NCBI RefSeq assembly: GCF_009905535.1
Contig: NZ_JAAALA010000003.1
Span: 62,001-126,000 of the forward strand
Direction: 5' to 3'
Source of the DNA: Caulobacter sp. SLTY
GTDB taxonomy: Bacteria > Pseudomonadota > Alphaproteobacteria > Caulobacterales > Caulobacteraceae
Length of the DNA: 64,000 bases
Each line of letters begins with the position of its first letter. Positions within the stretch are counted from its first letter, which is position 1. The notes beneath the pieces are model-generated. The model was not told where the DNA came from, made no database searches, and saw only the letters and a program-made list of their open reading frames with translations. This document shows, piece after piece, positions 34,814 to 43,180 of this stretch. Made by a program: the position numbers and the translations under genes.

Positions 34814-35196
34814 GGGGCGTTCCTGCGGGCGCGGACGAGGGCGGCGTTGTAGATGAAGGCGTAGAGGGTCGAGAGGCTCCACGGAAAGGCGATGGTCGCC
34901 GCCAGTTCCGGCGTGCCGATCAGGCTGTGGACGGTGAAAAGCGTCGCCAGCACCCCGCTCGCGGTGACCAGCGGCGGAACGACAAAGGCGCCGAGCCCGG
35001 GGACACGGCCATCCATCGCCTCCAGCGCCCGCTTGATCACCCCCGTCAGCAGGGCCGAGACCGTCCCCTGCGCCAGGGCCGGCGCCCAGGCCTGTTCCCA
35101 GCCATGGGCGCGATTGGCGAAGAGCGCCCAGCCACCCATGGCCAGGAAGCCGAAGGCCATGTGGACCAGGCTGGAGCGCATCAAGCGCTGGATCAC
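34810..35196 (-). CDS. Small integral membrane protein, partner of the CDP-alcohol transferase gene, 128 aa
   Basis: At least three hydrophobic segments are visible (LVHMAFGFLAMGGWALFA, then FVVPPLVTASGVLATLFT and IAFPWSLSTLYAFIYNAALV). No catalytic motif is recognisable. The overlap (GTGA) with the CDP-alcohol transferase gene suggests that the two proteins are made in equal amounts and work together. I do not recognise the family. The 139 bp between it and prfH upstream shows no gene. Confidence 0.65.
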   Translation of the reverse strand: MIQRLMRSSLVHMAFGFLAMGGWALFANRAHGWEQAWAPALAQGTVSALLTGVIKRALEAMDGRVPGLGAFVVPPLVTASGVLATLFTVHSLIGTPELAATIAFPWSLSTLYAFIYNAALVRARRNAP

Positions 35197-35335
35197 AGGC
35201 CCCTCCCCGGTCGCCCCAACGATGCGGCCCCTTTTATCACGTGCGGCTCCCGGCCAACGGAAAATCCCGCCGATTGGGGTCGAAGGACCATGGCCGGTCC
35301 GACTGGACGGGAGGCTTCGCTCCGCCCGATCAGGT

Positions 35336-35962
35336 TCAGGCCCCGGACTTCAGCGCAAAGCGGGCACCCGTGTAGGTCCTGACCGGATTGCCGCGTTCGA
35401 GTTGCTGGTTGAGGCTCCATTGCGATCGGCGGGCCTTTCCGCGTGACGTGGTCCGCCGGTCCTCGATCATCATGGCCAGCTTCAGCCGCGCCAATTTGCG
35501 GTTGGCGTGCTGTGACCGCTGTTCCTGGGCGGTGGCGGTCAGGCCGGTGGGACGGTGGGTGGCGCGGACGGCGCTGTCGGTCTTGTTGACATGCTGACCG
35601 CCCGGACCGCTGGCCCGCAGGGTCTGGTAGTCGATGTCCTCGGGCTTCAGGTCGGGAACAAGGTCCGGCTCCGGAGCGAGGGCGACGCCGACGAACCAGT
35701 TCCGGCGGTTGTGGACTGGCCGGAATGGACTGTCGCCGACCCACAGAACCGTGCCGATCCGCCCGGCGACGAAGGCCGGGGCCTGGTCGCCGGCGACACG
35801 GAGCAGCAGCGAGGAGGGAAGGTCCTCGCTGCCGTCTAGGACCTCGCAGACGACGCCATGGGCTTCGGCTTCGCGGGCGTAGGCCGCCGCCAGCTGAGCG
35901 ACGACCCACCGACATTCCTGGGGGCCCTGGCCTGAGGTCAGGTGCAGGATGACTTCGCTCAT
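35336..35962 (-). CDS. prfH: Peptide chain release factor H homologue
   Basis: The C-terminal half is a class-I release-factor peptidyl-hydrolase domain with the GGQ motif at residues 121-123 (RASGPGGQHVNKTDSAVR) and the following RATHRPTG and ERSQHANRKLA. The codon-recognition domain of RF1/RF2 is missing, as in PrfH (about 200 aa). PrfH releases peptides from ribosomes whose decoding centre has been cut by ribotoxins. It overlaps rtcB by ATGA, the standard PrfH-RtcB pairing. Confidence 0.92.
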   Translation of the reverse strand: MSEVILHLTSGQGPQECRWVVAQLAAAYAREAEAHGVVCEVLDGSEDLPSSLLLRVAGDQAPAFVAGRIGTVLWVGDSPFRPVHNRRNWFVGVALAPEPDLVPDLKPEDIDYQTLRASGPGGQHVNKTDSAVRATHRPTGLTATAQEQRSQHANRKLARLKLAMMIEDRRTTSRGKARRSQWSLNQQLERGNPVRTYTGARFALKSGA

Positions 35963-37071
35963 GACCCCGCCCTCGTCTTGTAGCTGAGCAGCGGTCGCAG
36001 GCGCGCGATGACGCGCACGAGGCCGGCATCCTCGAGGTCCGCCACGACCCGCTGGATGTCCTTGTAGGCCTGAGGCGCCTCCTCGTAGATCAGCCGGCGG
36101 TCCTCGCAGATGACATGGCTGCCGAGCGCCGTACGCTGGAGGTCGGCGACGCGGAAACGCGCCGACAGCCTGGCATGGGCGTCCGAGCGGCTCCACCTGC
36201 GGCCGGCGCCGTGGGCGAGCGAGCTGAGGGCCCGGTCGTCACCGGCGTCGAGGGGTTCGACCAGGTAGCTGAAATCGCCCCGCGATCCCGGAATGGCGAC
36301 CAGCCCGCGATCGGCGGGGGCGGCGCCCTTCCGATGGAGCCACCCGCCAAGGTGGGGCGTCACGCAGTTGTGGCAGACGTCGAGCACACACCGCCCCTCG
36401 GCGCCGATGGCTTCGCAGAAGCGGTGCGCGATGATTCGCCGGTTAAGCACGGCCCAGGCCATGGCCTGGTCATGCTCGGCCAGATAGGCCTGTCCCGCCG
36501 GGCTGGCCGCGAGCATGCCCTCGCCCACAGGCTCCGTCTTGTGCGCCTGCAGGACGGCCTGGCCCAATCCGCGCGAGCCGCTGTGGACCATCATCCACAC
36601 CCGATCCGCCTGCAGATTCAGGGCCTCGAAACGGTCGCGGTCCACGACCTCCTCGATACGCTGAAACTCGACGAAGTGATTGCCGCCGCCGATCGTGCCG
36701 AACGCCGGACCCGCCAGGTTCGCCGGCAGGCCGGCGTCGGTCACGGCGGTCAGGCTGTCGCCAGACCACGGCTCATCGAGGCCGTGAAGCTTGCGCTCCA
36801 CGGAGCCCAACCGGAACTTGCGCAGCGGACTGCCCAGCTCCCACAGGCCGATGCCGCAACCGATGTCGCCGCCGACGAGATGGGGCCAGATCCGGTCTGG
36901 CGACCAGAAGGCGGCGCCCACCGCAATGCCGGCGCCGACGTGCAGGTCGGGCAGGCCGACGACGCGCTCGATCCCCTCATATCGGGTCGAAGCCCGCAGC
37001 TGGTCGACGGCGGCGGGGTCGAGGCGGGAGGGGTCCGTCGCGATCAGGGTGATCTTGGGAGAGAGGGTCAC
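35959..37071 (-). CDS. rtcB: RNA ligase RtcB family (RtcB2 type), 370 aa
   Basis: All core motifs are present: GGDIGCGIGLW, GTIGGGNHFVEF, MVHSGSRGLGQ, DVCHNCVTPH, GSRGDFSYLVEP and LAHGAGRRWSR with the His that becomes guanylylated. RtcB joins 2',3'-cyclic-phosphate or 3'-phosphate ends to 5'-OH ends with GTP and Mn2+. In PrfH-linked operons RtcB2 is reported to reseal 16S rRNA cut by colicin E3-type nucleases. It overlaps the genes on both sides by ATGA. No archease or RtcR regulator is next to it. Confidence 0.93.
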   Translation of the reverse strand: MTLSPKITLIATDPSRLDPAAVDQLRASTRYEGIERVVGLPDLHVGAGIAVGAAFWSPDRIWPHLVGGDIGCGIGLWELGSPLRKFRLGSVERKLHGLDEPWSGDSLTAVTDAGLPANLAGPAFGTIGGGNHFVEFQRIEEVVDRDRFEALNLQADRVWMMVHSGSRGLGQAVLQAHKTEPVGEGMLAASPAGQAYLAEHDQAMAWAVLNRRIIAHRFCEAIGAEGRCVLDVCHNCVTPHLGGWLHRKGAAPADRGLVAIPGSRGDFSYLVEPLDAGDDRALSSLAHGAGRRWSRSDAHARLSARFRVADLQRTALGSHVICEDRRLIYEEAPQAYKDIQRVVADLEDAGLVRVIARLRPLLSYKTRAGS

Positions 37072-37556
37072 CGCTCACCGCCTTTCCCACCGAAGTTGGC
37101 CGCGGGCAGGCATCGGGCAAGACCGTTGATGTCCTTGAGGACGCCATCCCGCGGATCGACGAAGAACAGCCGTCGGCGGAACCAACGGCCCTCGCGCCCG
37201 AGCACCTCGCCCTCGTGCATCCACTCGCCGCGCCGGCCGATGGAGATGCGTGTCAGGACGTAGTCCTCGATATGCGACCGCACATGCATCTTGATGGTGC
37301 TGCCAGTGTCGAGCGTGGCGCAGATCTCGCTGAACACGCTGTCCCACGGCCGCCCTCGCCGGCTGCGCAGAAATCGCACGAGCGGCGCGAGATTTTCGTT
37401 GAGCGATTTGGAGTAGGGGGCCGCGATCAGCGCGTGACGTTTCAGACCAATGTGTTTGATGAACGGATCGGGTGTCCTTTTCAGTTTGGGGGATTGAGCA
37501 TGTCCCGCGCCCCAGCGCGGTCGCTCGACGACGACCTTGAACATGTCAGCGCGCAT
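37068..37556 (-). CDS. Unknown basic protein, first gene of the PrfH-RtcB operon, 162 aa
   Basis: A soluble, Arg-rich protein with VVVERPRWG near the start, PLVRFLRSRRGRPWDSVFSEI in the middle and FFVDPRDGVLKDI near the end. I recall related proteins of unknown function in Planctomycetes and Acidobacteria but no characterised member. GGGAGGT lies 5 bases before the ATG, a strong ribosome-binding site for the whole operon. Its stop overlaps rtcB (ATGA), so a role in RNA or ribosome repair is a fair guess, supported only by position and basic charge. No signal peptide or membrane segment. Confidence 0.72.
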   Translation of the reverse strand: MRADMFKVVVERPRWGAGHAQSPKLKRTPDPFIKHIGLKRHALIAAPYSKSLNENLAPLVRFLRSRRGRPWDSVFSEICATLDTGSTIKMHVRSHIEDYVLTRISIGRRGEWMHEGEVLGREGRWFRRRLFFVDPRDGVLKDINGLARCLPAANFGGKGGER

Positions 37557-37823
37557 GACGGACCTCCCGCGAAACGGAGGCCGGCGGGTCGCTGAACAGC
37601 GGATGCGTGATGAGATGGCAAGGCGCTTTCGCCTCGCCGGAAAAAGTCAGGCGAGTGAAGTCGCCCGATAGCAAATTGCCCATGCAATCTGTTCCTGAAG
37701 AGTCTGGATTAGGAGGAGAGTGTCTTGACGGGCTGAAGTCGCTCGCATGCTGTTCTCCTTTCCAGTTTCAGGAACACGCCGGGATTGGCTGGGCGCGGTC
37801 ACTATCGCATCTCACAGATCCGT

Positions 37824-38747
37824 TCAACAGGGTGGCTGCAGTTCAGATGAGTTGCAGCCCGGGGCGGCCGGCATGGCGTCGGCCTCCGCCCGGAGCCAGC
37901 GGAGGAGCGGGCGGAGGGCGCGGGCTTCGTCGCCAGGGGCGGGGATCAGGACGAAATCGCTGTCGGCGGGGGTAAAGCCCAGTGGGGCGACGAGGCGGCC
38001 GGCCACGAGGTCTTCGGCGACCAGAGGCCAGGGGGCGACCATGGCGCCGAGGCCCGCGACGGCGGCGTCGAAGGCGAAATGCAGGTGGGCGAAGGACTGG
38101 ACCGGAGCGTCCGGCAGGGCGGCGCCGGCGGCCTGCGCCCACTCGCGCCAGCCCTGGGGATGGGTGGCGGAGGCCAGGCGCGGGGCGGCGAGGGGATCGC
38201 CGCCATGCCCGGCGAGCAGGGCGGGGCTGAGCACCGGGCCGATGCTGTTGGCCATGAAGCGGTGGCAGGGGACGCCTGCCTGGTCTTCGCGGCTGAGCAG
38301 GCGCAGGGCGGCGTGGGCGTGGCGCTGGCGCATGGCGCGGGGCGGCAGTTCGGTGAGTTCGACGGTCAGGGCCGGCTCGGCCCGCGCCAGTCGCGCCAGG
38401 CGGGGGATCAGCCATTTGACCGACAGGCTGGCGTGGACCGCCAGGCGCAGGGGGCCGGCGGGGCTGCGGGCGGCGGCCACGGCGTGGGCGATCTGGTCGA
38501 AGGCCAGGGTCAGGGGGCGCAGGAGGTCGGCGCCGGCGGGGGTGAGTTCGAGGCGGTGTTTCGGACCCGTGAACAAGGGAACGCCGAGGGCGCGTTCCAG
38601 CGCCTTGACCTGCCTGCTGACGGCGCCGTGCGTGACGCCGAGTTCGGCCGCGGCGGCGGTGGCGCCGCGGGTGCGGGCCATGGCCTCGAAGGCGCGGAGG
38701 GCGTTGAGGGAAAGGTCGCGGCGCGGGGCTGTGAGTTTTGCGCACAT
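37824..38747 (-). CDS. LysR-family transcriptional regulator (GcvA-like), 307 aa
   Basis: The N-terminal helix-turn-helix reads LRAFEAMARTRGATAAAAELGVTHGAVSRQ followed by ALERALGVPLF. The rest is a substrate-binding effector domain (PLRLAVHASLSVKWLIPRL). It is divergent from an MFS transporter gene with 56 bp between starts, so it probably controls that transporter in response to its substrate. The start is taken at MCAKLTAP; an in-frame ATG 15 codons upstream is possible. The 267 bp downstream, to the RtcB operon, contain no gene I can support. Confidence 0.88.
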   Translation of the reverse strand: MCAKLTAPRRDLSLNALRAFEAMARTRGATAAAAELGVTHGAVSRQVKALERALGVPLFTGPKHRLELTPAGADLLRPLTLAFDQIAHAVAAARSPAGPLRLAVHASLSVKWLIPRLARLARAEPALTVELTELPPRAMRQRHAHAALRLLSREDQAGVPCHRFMANSIGPVLSPALLAGHGGDPLAAPRLASATHPQGWREWAQAAGAALPDAPVQSFAHLHFAFDAAVAGLGAMVAPWPLVAEDLVAGRLVAPLGFTPADSDFVLIPAPGDEARALRPLLRWLRAEADAMPAAPGCNSSELQPPC

Positions 38748-38803
38748 GAGGCGACCGATAAGTCGATGTCGGGCCGGGCGCAATCGCGGCATGAGCCAGC
38801 GCC

Positions 38804-39964
38804 ATGCCGCCGCTCCGTTCTCTCCCCCTCGTCCTGGTCCTCGGTCTTGGCCAGATGGTCGCCTTCGCGTCCAGCTTCTACCTGCTCGGGGTGTTGGGCG
38901 ATCCGATCGCGCGGGACCTGGGCGTCTCGTCCGGACGAGTGTTCGGTCTGCTGTCGATGGCCTTCCTGATCTCCGCTGTCGCCGGGCCGTGGGTCGGGCG
39001 GTGGCTGGACGAGACCGGCGGGCGGGTGGTGCTGCTGGTCTCCAGCGGGGTGTTCGCGGCCAGCCTGGTGATGCTGGCGGCGGCCCGGGATGTCGTAACA
39101 CTGACTGTGGGGATGGCGCTGCTGGGGGTCGGCATGGCCATCGGCCTGTACAGCACGGCCTACAAGATCCTGGTCGGCCAGTATGGCGAGGGGGCGCGGC
39201 CGATGATTAGCGCGGTGGCCTTGCTGGGCGGGCTGGGCGGTGCGCTGGGCTGGCCGATCACCCTGGCGATGGAGGGGGTGCTGGGCTGGCGCGGGGCCTG
39301 CCTGGCCTGGGCGGGGATGCACCTGCTGGTCTGTCTGCCGCTGGCGGCGCGGGTGACGCCCAGGCCCCTGCCTCTCGCGCCGCACGCGGCCCCGCCGGCG
39401 CCGGTTGTGGTGCGGTGGGATCGGCGGATGGTGCAGCTGGCCATTCTGTTTGCCGGGACCTGGTGCCTGGCGACTTCGATGGCGGCGCATCTGCCCAGAT
39501 TGCTGGAAGCGTTCGGCCTGCCGCGCGGGACGGCGGTGGCCACGGCGGCGCTGGCCGGATCGGCCGGAGTGGCGATGCGGTTCCTGGAGATGACGGTGCT
39601 GCGGCGATTTTCGCCGCTGCTGACCGCCCGGCTGGCGACCCTGTTGCAGCCGGCGGGGGCGGGACTGTTGCTGGCGTTGGGGCCGCGCGGCGGGGTGGTG
39701 CTCTCGCTCGGCCAGGGGATGGGCAACGGGCTGCTCAGCGTGGCCAGCGGGACGTTGCCGCTCAGCCTGTTCGGGCCGGAGGGCTATGCCCGGCGCAGCG
39801 CCTTGATGCAGACCCCGGCCCGGTTGCTGCAGGTGGCCGGGCCGGCCGCCTTCGCCGCCGTGCTGGCCTGGTCGCCCGCGGGGGCGGTGGGGGCGATGAT
39901 CGCCGTCGGGCTGATCATGTTCGCGGCCACCTTCGGACTGGAGCGCCGCGCCGACGCCGCTTGA
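38804..39964 (+). CDS. Major facilitator superfamily transporter, 386 aa
   Basis: Twelve hydrophobic segments with the typical intra-loop motif GPWVGRWLDETGGR between TM2 and TM3. The C-terminal half has a matching set of helices. The substrate cannot be deduced; the class is like YbfB or cyanate/drug MFS proteins. The divergent LysR gene is the probable regulator. The next gene (CdsA-like) begins 45 bp later with its own ribosome-binding site. Confidence 0.88.
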   Translation: MPPLRSLPLVLVLGLGQMVAFASSFYLLGVLGDPIARDLGVSSGRVFGLLSMAFLISAVAGPWVGRWLDETGGRVVLLVSSGVFAASLVMLAAARDVVTLTVGMALLGVGMAIGLYSTAYKILVGQYGEGARPMISAVALLGGLGGALGWPITLAMEGVLGWRGACLAWAGMHLLVCLPLAARVTPRPLPLAPHAAPPAPVVVRWDRRMVQLAILFAGTWCLATSMAAHLPRLLEAFGLPRGTAVATAALAGSAGVAMRFLEMTVLRRFSPLLTARLATLLQPAGAGLLLALGPRGGVVLSLGQGMGNGLLSVASGTLPLSLFGPEGYARRSALMQTPARLLQVAGPAAFAAVLAWSPAGAVGAMIAVGLIMFAATFGLERRADAA

Positions 39965-40009
39965 CCCAAGCGCCCTACCCGGCAAGGTGTCACCCTCCGG
40001 AGGCGGCGC

Positions 40010-40981
40010 TTGCAGATCCTCGACACCGTTCGCGATTTCTTCGCCGCCCAGCCGCCGGTCCTGCTGTGGGGCTTGGCAGGGGTGATTGCGCTGCTGACCC
40101 TGGCGGGTGTGGTGGCGCGGGGGCTGTCGCTGGCCCAACCCGGCAAGGACTATCGCGAGCTCCACACGCGGATCGCCAGCTGGTGGGTGATGATCGTGCT
40201 GCTGAGCGCGGCGCTGTTGGCCGGGTGGCAGGCAACCACGGCGCTGTTCGCCCTGATCAGCTTCGTGGCCCTGCGGGAGTTCCTGTCGATCGCGCCGACG
40301 CGGCGGGAGGACCGGCTGATCATCCTGGCGGCCTATGGGGCGATCCCCATCTCCTACGCCTGCGTGTGGATGGATGAGTATCCCATCTTCCTGGTCATCG
40401 TGCCGGTCTACGCCTTCCTGCTGACGCCGTTCCTGATGGCGGCTTTGGGCCAGACCAAGGGGTATCTGAGCCGGGTGGCGATGTTCCACTGGGGGCTGAT
40501 GACCTGTGTCTATAACATCGGCTACGTGGCCATGCTGATGCGGGTGCCGGACAGCGAGGCGCCGGCCGGGGCGGCGGGGCTGGTGCTGCTGCTGCTCGTG
40601 GCCACCGAGTTCAACGACGTGGCGCAGTATGTCTGGGGCAAGACCCTGGGACGGCGGAAGATCGTGCCGACCGTCAGCCCGAACAAGACCTGGGAAGGGT
40701 TCATCGGCGGCTGGGTGAGCACGGCGGCGCTGATCTGGGTGATCGGGCCTTGGCTGTCGCCGCTGTCCGGCGTGGGGCTGGCGGCGGTGGCGATCAGCCT
40801 GCCGCTGGCCGGGTTCGCCGGCGATGTGACGATGAGCGCCATCAAGCGGGATATCGGCGTGAAGGACACCAGTGGCCTGATCCCCGGCCATGGCGGCCTG
40901 CTGGACCGGATCGACAGTTTGACCTTCACGGCGCCGCTCTACTTCCACCTGCTGGCGTTTTTTGCCGTGGACAAGTTCTGA
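40010..40981 (+). CDS. CdsA-like phosphatidate cytidylyltransferase (YnbB-like), 323 aa
   Basis: About eight membrane segments and the C-terminal CdsA signature region SAIKRDIGVKDTSGLIPGHGGLLDRIDS are present. The reaction is CTP plus phosphatidate to CDP-diacylglycerol. The start is a TTG at 40010 with GGAGG six bases upstream (39999-40003). Because the PlsC-like gene follows immediately and a YnbA-like CDP-alcohol transferase lies nearby, it is probably part of a specialised lipid module rather than the housekeeping cdsA, which normally sits in a uppS-dxr-bamA cluster. Confidence 0.85.
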   Translation: MQILDTVRDFFAAQPPVLLWGLAGVIALLTLAGVVARGLSLAQPGKDYRELHTRIASWWVMIVLLSAALLAGWQATTALFALISFVALREFLSIAPTRREDRLIILAAYGAIPISYACVWMDEYPIFLVIVPVYAFLLTPFLMAALGQTKGYLSRVAMFHWGLMTCVYNIGYVAMLMRVPDSEAPAGAAGLVLLLLVATEFNDVAQYVWGKTLGRRKIVPTVSPNKTWEGFIGGWVSTAALIWVIGPWLSPLSGVGLAAVAISLPLAGFAGDVTMSAIKRDIGVKDTSGLIPGHGGLLDRIDSLTFTAPLYFHLLAFFAVDKF

Positions 40982-41640
40982 TGATCCGCTGGCTGCGCCT
41001 GGCGCTGATCGTGGCGGTGGCCCGGCCGCTGGCCCGGTTCTTCACCGGCGCCGATGTGACCGGGCGCGAGCGGTTGCCGGTGACCGGGCCGGCCATCGTG
41101 GCGGCCAACCACAACAGCCATGTCGATACCCTGTTGCTGCTGACCATCTTCAAGGCGCGGGCGGTGCATCTGGTGCGGCCGGCGGCGGCCAGCGACTATT
41201 TCCTGAAGGATCCGGTGATCGGCTGGGTGTCGCGCAACCTGATCGGCATCGTCCCGGTGGCCAGGAAGCGGGCCGGAACCGGCGAAGACGTGCTGGCCCC
41301 GGCCCGGCAGGCGCTGAGCGAGGGGGCCATTGTGGTGGTCTTTCCCGAAGGCACGCGCGGGGACGCCGACGACAGCATGGCCCAGCTGAAGAACGGCGTG
41401 GCGCGGCTTGCCGAGGCCTTTCCGCAGGCGCCGGTGATCCCGGTGTGGATTCAGGGGGCGGGGCGCGTTCTGCCCAAGGGCGAGGTGGTGCCGGTGCCGA
41501 TGACCTGCGCTGTTTTGGTCGGCGAAGCGATCCACTGGGAGGGCCGGCGGACCCCGTTCATGGAGGGGCTGCGCGACGCCCTGCTGGCGCTCAAGGCGCA
41601 GGCCCCGCCACTTCGGTGGAGCGAGGGGGAGGACGGCTGA
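40981..41640 (+). CDS. 1-acyl-sn-glycerol-3-phosphate acyltransferase (PlsC-like), 219 aa
   Basis: Acyltransferase motifs are clear: NHNSHVD (the H-x4-D catalytic pair), then FPEGTRGD and VIPVWIQG. One N-terminal membrane segment is likely. The enzyme acylates lysophosphatidate or a related lysolipid. The ATG shares its A with the TGA of the CdsA-like gene, so the two are translationally coupled. It is followed 39 bp later by rsmD. Confidence 0.88.
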   Translation: MIRWLRLALIVAVARPLARFFTGADVTGRERLPVTGPAIVAANHNSHVDTLLLLTIFKARAVHLVRPAAASDYFLKDPVIGWVSRNLIGIVPVARKRAGTGEDVLAPARQALSEGAIVVVFPEGTRGDADDSMAQLKNGVARLAEAFPQAPVIPVWIQGAGRVLPKGEVVPVPMTCAVLVGEAIHWEGRRTPFMEGLRDALLALKAQAPPLRWSEGEDG

Positions 41641-41679
41641 CGGTTGCTGAGGGCGGCGTTTGCGGGCAGTTGACATCCC

Positions 41680-42243
41680 ATGCGCATCGTCTCCGGCCGG
41701 TTCCGTGGCCGCCCCATCGTCACTCCGCCCGGACAGGGCACCCGGCCGACCGGCGATCGGGCGCGGCAGGCGGTGTTCAACATCCTGGAGCATGCGGCCT
41801 GGGCGCCGGACCTGGAGGGCGCGCGAGTGCTGGACCTGTTCGCCGGCAGCGGGGCCTTGGGGCTGGAAGCCCTGTCGCGGGGGGCGGCCTTTTGCCTGTT
41901 CGTCGAGACGGATGATGCGGCGCGGGGGGCCATCCGGGAGAATATCGAGGCGTTCGGCCTGTTCGGGGCGACGCGCATCCACCGGCGGGACGCCACGGAC
42001 CTGGGGCCGCGGCCCGGCAGCGCCGGGGCGCCGTTCGACCTGGTGGTCATGGACCCGCCCTATCATAAAGGCTTGGCGGAGAAGGCCTGCGCCGAGCTGC
42101 TATCCCATGGCTGGCTGGCCGACGGGGCGGTGCTGATGGTCGAGCGAGGGTCGGACGAGGCGGGGTTCGCGCCGGCGGGGTATGAGGTGCTGGACGCGCG
42201 CGACTATGGCGCGGCGCGCGTCCACTTCCTGCGGCTGGCTTAG
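41680..42243 (+). CDS. rsmD: 16S rRNA (guanine966-N2)-methyltransferase
   Basis: The protein starts MRIVSGRFRGRPI and has VLDLFAGSGALGLEALSRGA (SAM binding) and the DPPY catalytic motif (VVMDPPYHKG), all diagnostic of RsmD. It methylates G966 of 16S rRNA. Length 187 aa is normal. Its usual neighbours tadA and rluB lie 7.5 kb upstream, separated by lipid and repair genes. The stop abuts the stop of the YjhX-like gene (TAGCTA). Confidence 0.92.
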   Translation: MRIVSGRFRGRPIVTPPGQGTRPTGDRARQAVFNILEHAAWAPDLEGARVLDLFAGSGALGLEALSRGAAFCLFVETDDAARGAIRENIEAFGLFGATRIHRRDATDLGPRPGSAGAPFDLVVMDPPYHKGLAEKACAELLSHGWLADGAVLMVERGSDEAGFAPAGYEVLDARDYGAARVHFLRLA

Positions 42244-42516
42244 CTACCACCCCTTCGCCGTCACCCGGTTGTTGAGCTGGGCGCGGAGGTTGGCCAGGCC
42301 CTCGCGGGTGATGCGGTAGGGGCCGCCGCCGGTGCTGGCGATCAGGCGTTTCTTCTTCAGGCTCTTGAAGACCCCGAGGGTGCAATCGGCGAGCAGCCAG
42401 CCCTCGCGGGACCAGCATTCGACCCCGACGATGCGGTCGTCTTCGCGCACCAGGTCGATGCGTCCGCCCTGGGCGAGCGCGTGCAGCGTGCGTTGCTGCG
42501 TCTTGGAGATGTTCAC
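42244..42516 (-). CDS. YjhX-family (UPF0386) protein, annotated toxin, 90 aa
   Basis: From a GTG, the protein reads [20 protein letters not shown], then [24 protein letters not shown] and [19 protein letters not shown], matching YjhX. In E. coli YjhX is described as the toxin of the YjhX/YjhQ pair. The conserved N-terminus MNISK sets the GTG at 42516 as the start rather than the longer frame. No YjhQ-like acetyltransferase antitoxin is adjacent, so here it may be a solitary winged-helix-like regulator. Confidence 0.8.
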   Translation of the reverse strand: MNISKTQQRTLHALAQGGRIDLVREDDRIVGVECWSREGWLLADCTLGVFKSLKKKRLIASTGGGPYRITREGLANLRAQLNNRVTAKGW

Positions 42517-42718
42517 AGGAAAGTCCGATGTCGTGAGGCGTGACAAGCCGCGCCCTGACGAGGTCAGGACGGGCGGTTCAGCGGGCTCTGCGACGACCGG
42601 CTTGGTTATCCGGCCGTCTTAAACCCAGGCCTCGACGGCAAGGGGAGACATAGGGCGTACCTCTGTTGACGAAGGCTGCGTAACGCGGCGACCGCCGTTC
42701 GTCGAGAGGGCGGCGGCG

Positions 42719-43144
42719 CTAGGGCGCGGAGGGTTGCGCGAAGGTCACAACCACGGACTCGGCGGAGCGGTCGGCCGGACCGTGGAAGACGACCTCGATG
42801 TTGTTGCCGTCCGGGTCCCACAGGAAACCGGCGTAGTAGCCGGGATGATACGGGCGCTCCCCGGGGGCGCCGTTGTCCTTGCCGCCGGCGGCCAGGGCGA
42901 TCTGCCAGACGCGGTCCACCTCCTCGCGGCTGGCGGCCTGGAAGGCGAGGTGGACGTGGGTGGGGGCCGGGGTCTTGTCGTCGGCGGCGTCGATCCACAG
43001 CTCGTCGGCCTGCAGGTGGCTGTCATCGGCGACCACCTCGATGTTCAGGGCGCCGAGCAGGGCGGCGTAGAAGGTGCGCGTCGCCGCGAGGTCCTTCGTG
43101 CGCAGGTGGATATGGTCGATGAGGCGGCCGCGATGGATGTCCAT
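42719..43144 (-). CDS. VOC (glyoxalase/bleomycin-resistance fold) family protein, 141 aa
   Basis: Typical VOC features are present: DHIHLRTKDLAATRTFYAAL at the start, THVHLAFQAASREEVDRVW in the middle and YYAGFLWDPDGNNIEVVFHG at the end, with His and Glu positions that bind a divalent metal in the superfamily. Substrate unknown. Located 36 bp upstream of the mutL stop side, same strand. The 202 bp between it and the YjhX start contain no supportable gene. Confidence 0.85.
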   Translation of the reverse strand: MDIHRGRLIDHIHLRTKDLAATRTFYAALLGALNIEVVADDSHLQADELWIDAADDKTPAPTHVHLAFQAASREEVDRVWQIALAAGGKDNGAPGERPYHPGYYAGFLWDPDGNNIEVVFHGPADRSAESVVVTFAQPSAP

Positions 43145-43180
43145 GGCGATTTGAACGCCGAACTTCCGGCGCAGTTTCGC

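Noticed and set aside
37557..37823. Short frames in the gap between the RtcB operon and the LysR gene, and a possible sigma-54 promoter for rtcB
   Set aside because: Frames lack ribosome-binding sites and family resemblance. A GC/GG spacing check for a -24/-12 element (TGGGCAATTTGC on the minus strand) did not fit.
38510..40948. An 812-codon minus-strand frame opposite the MFS and CdsA genes
   Set aside because: Very rich in Gln, Arg and Pro with no motif; it overlaps three well-supported genes.
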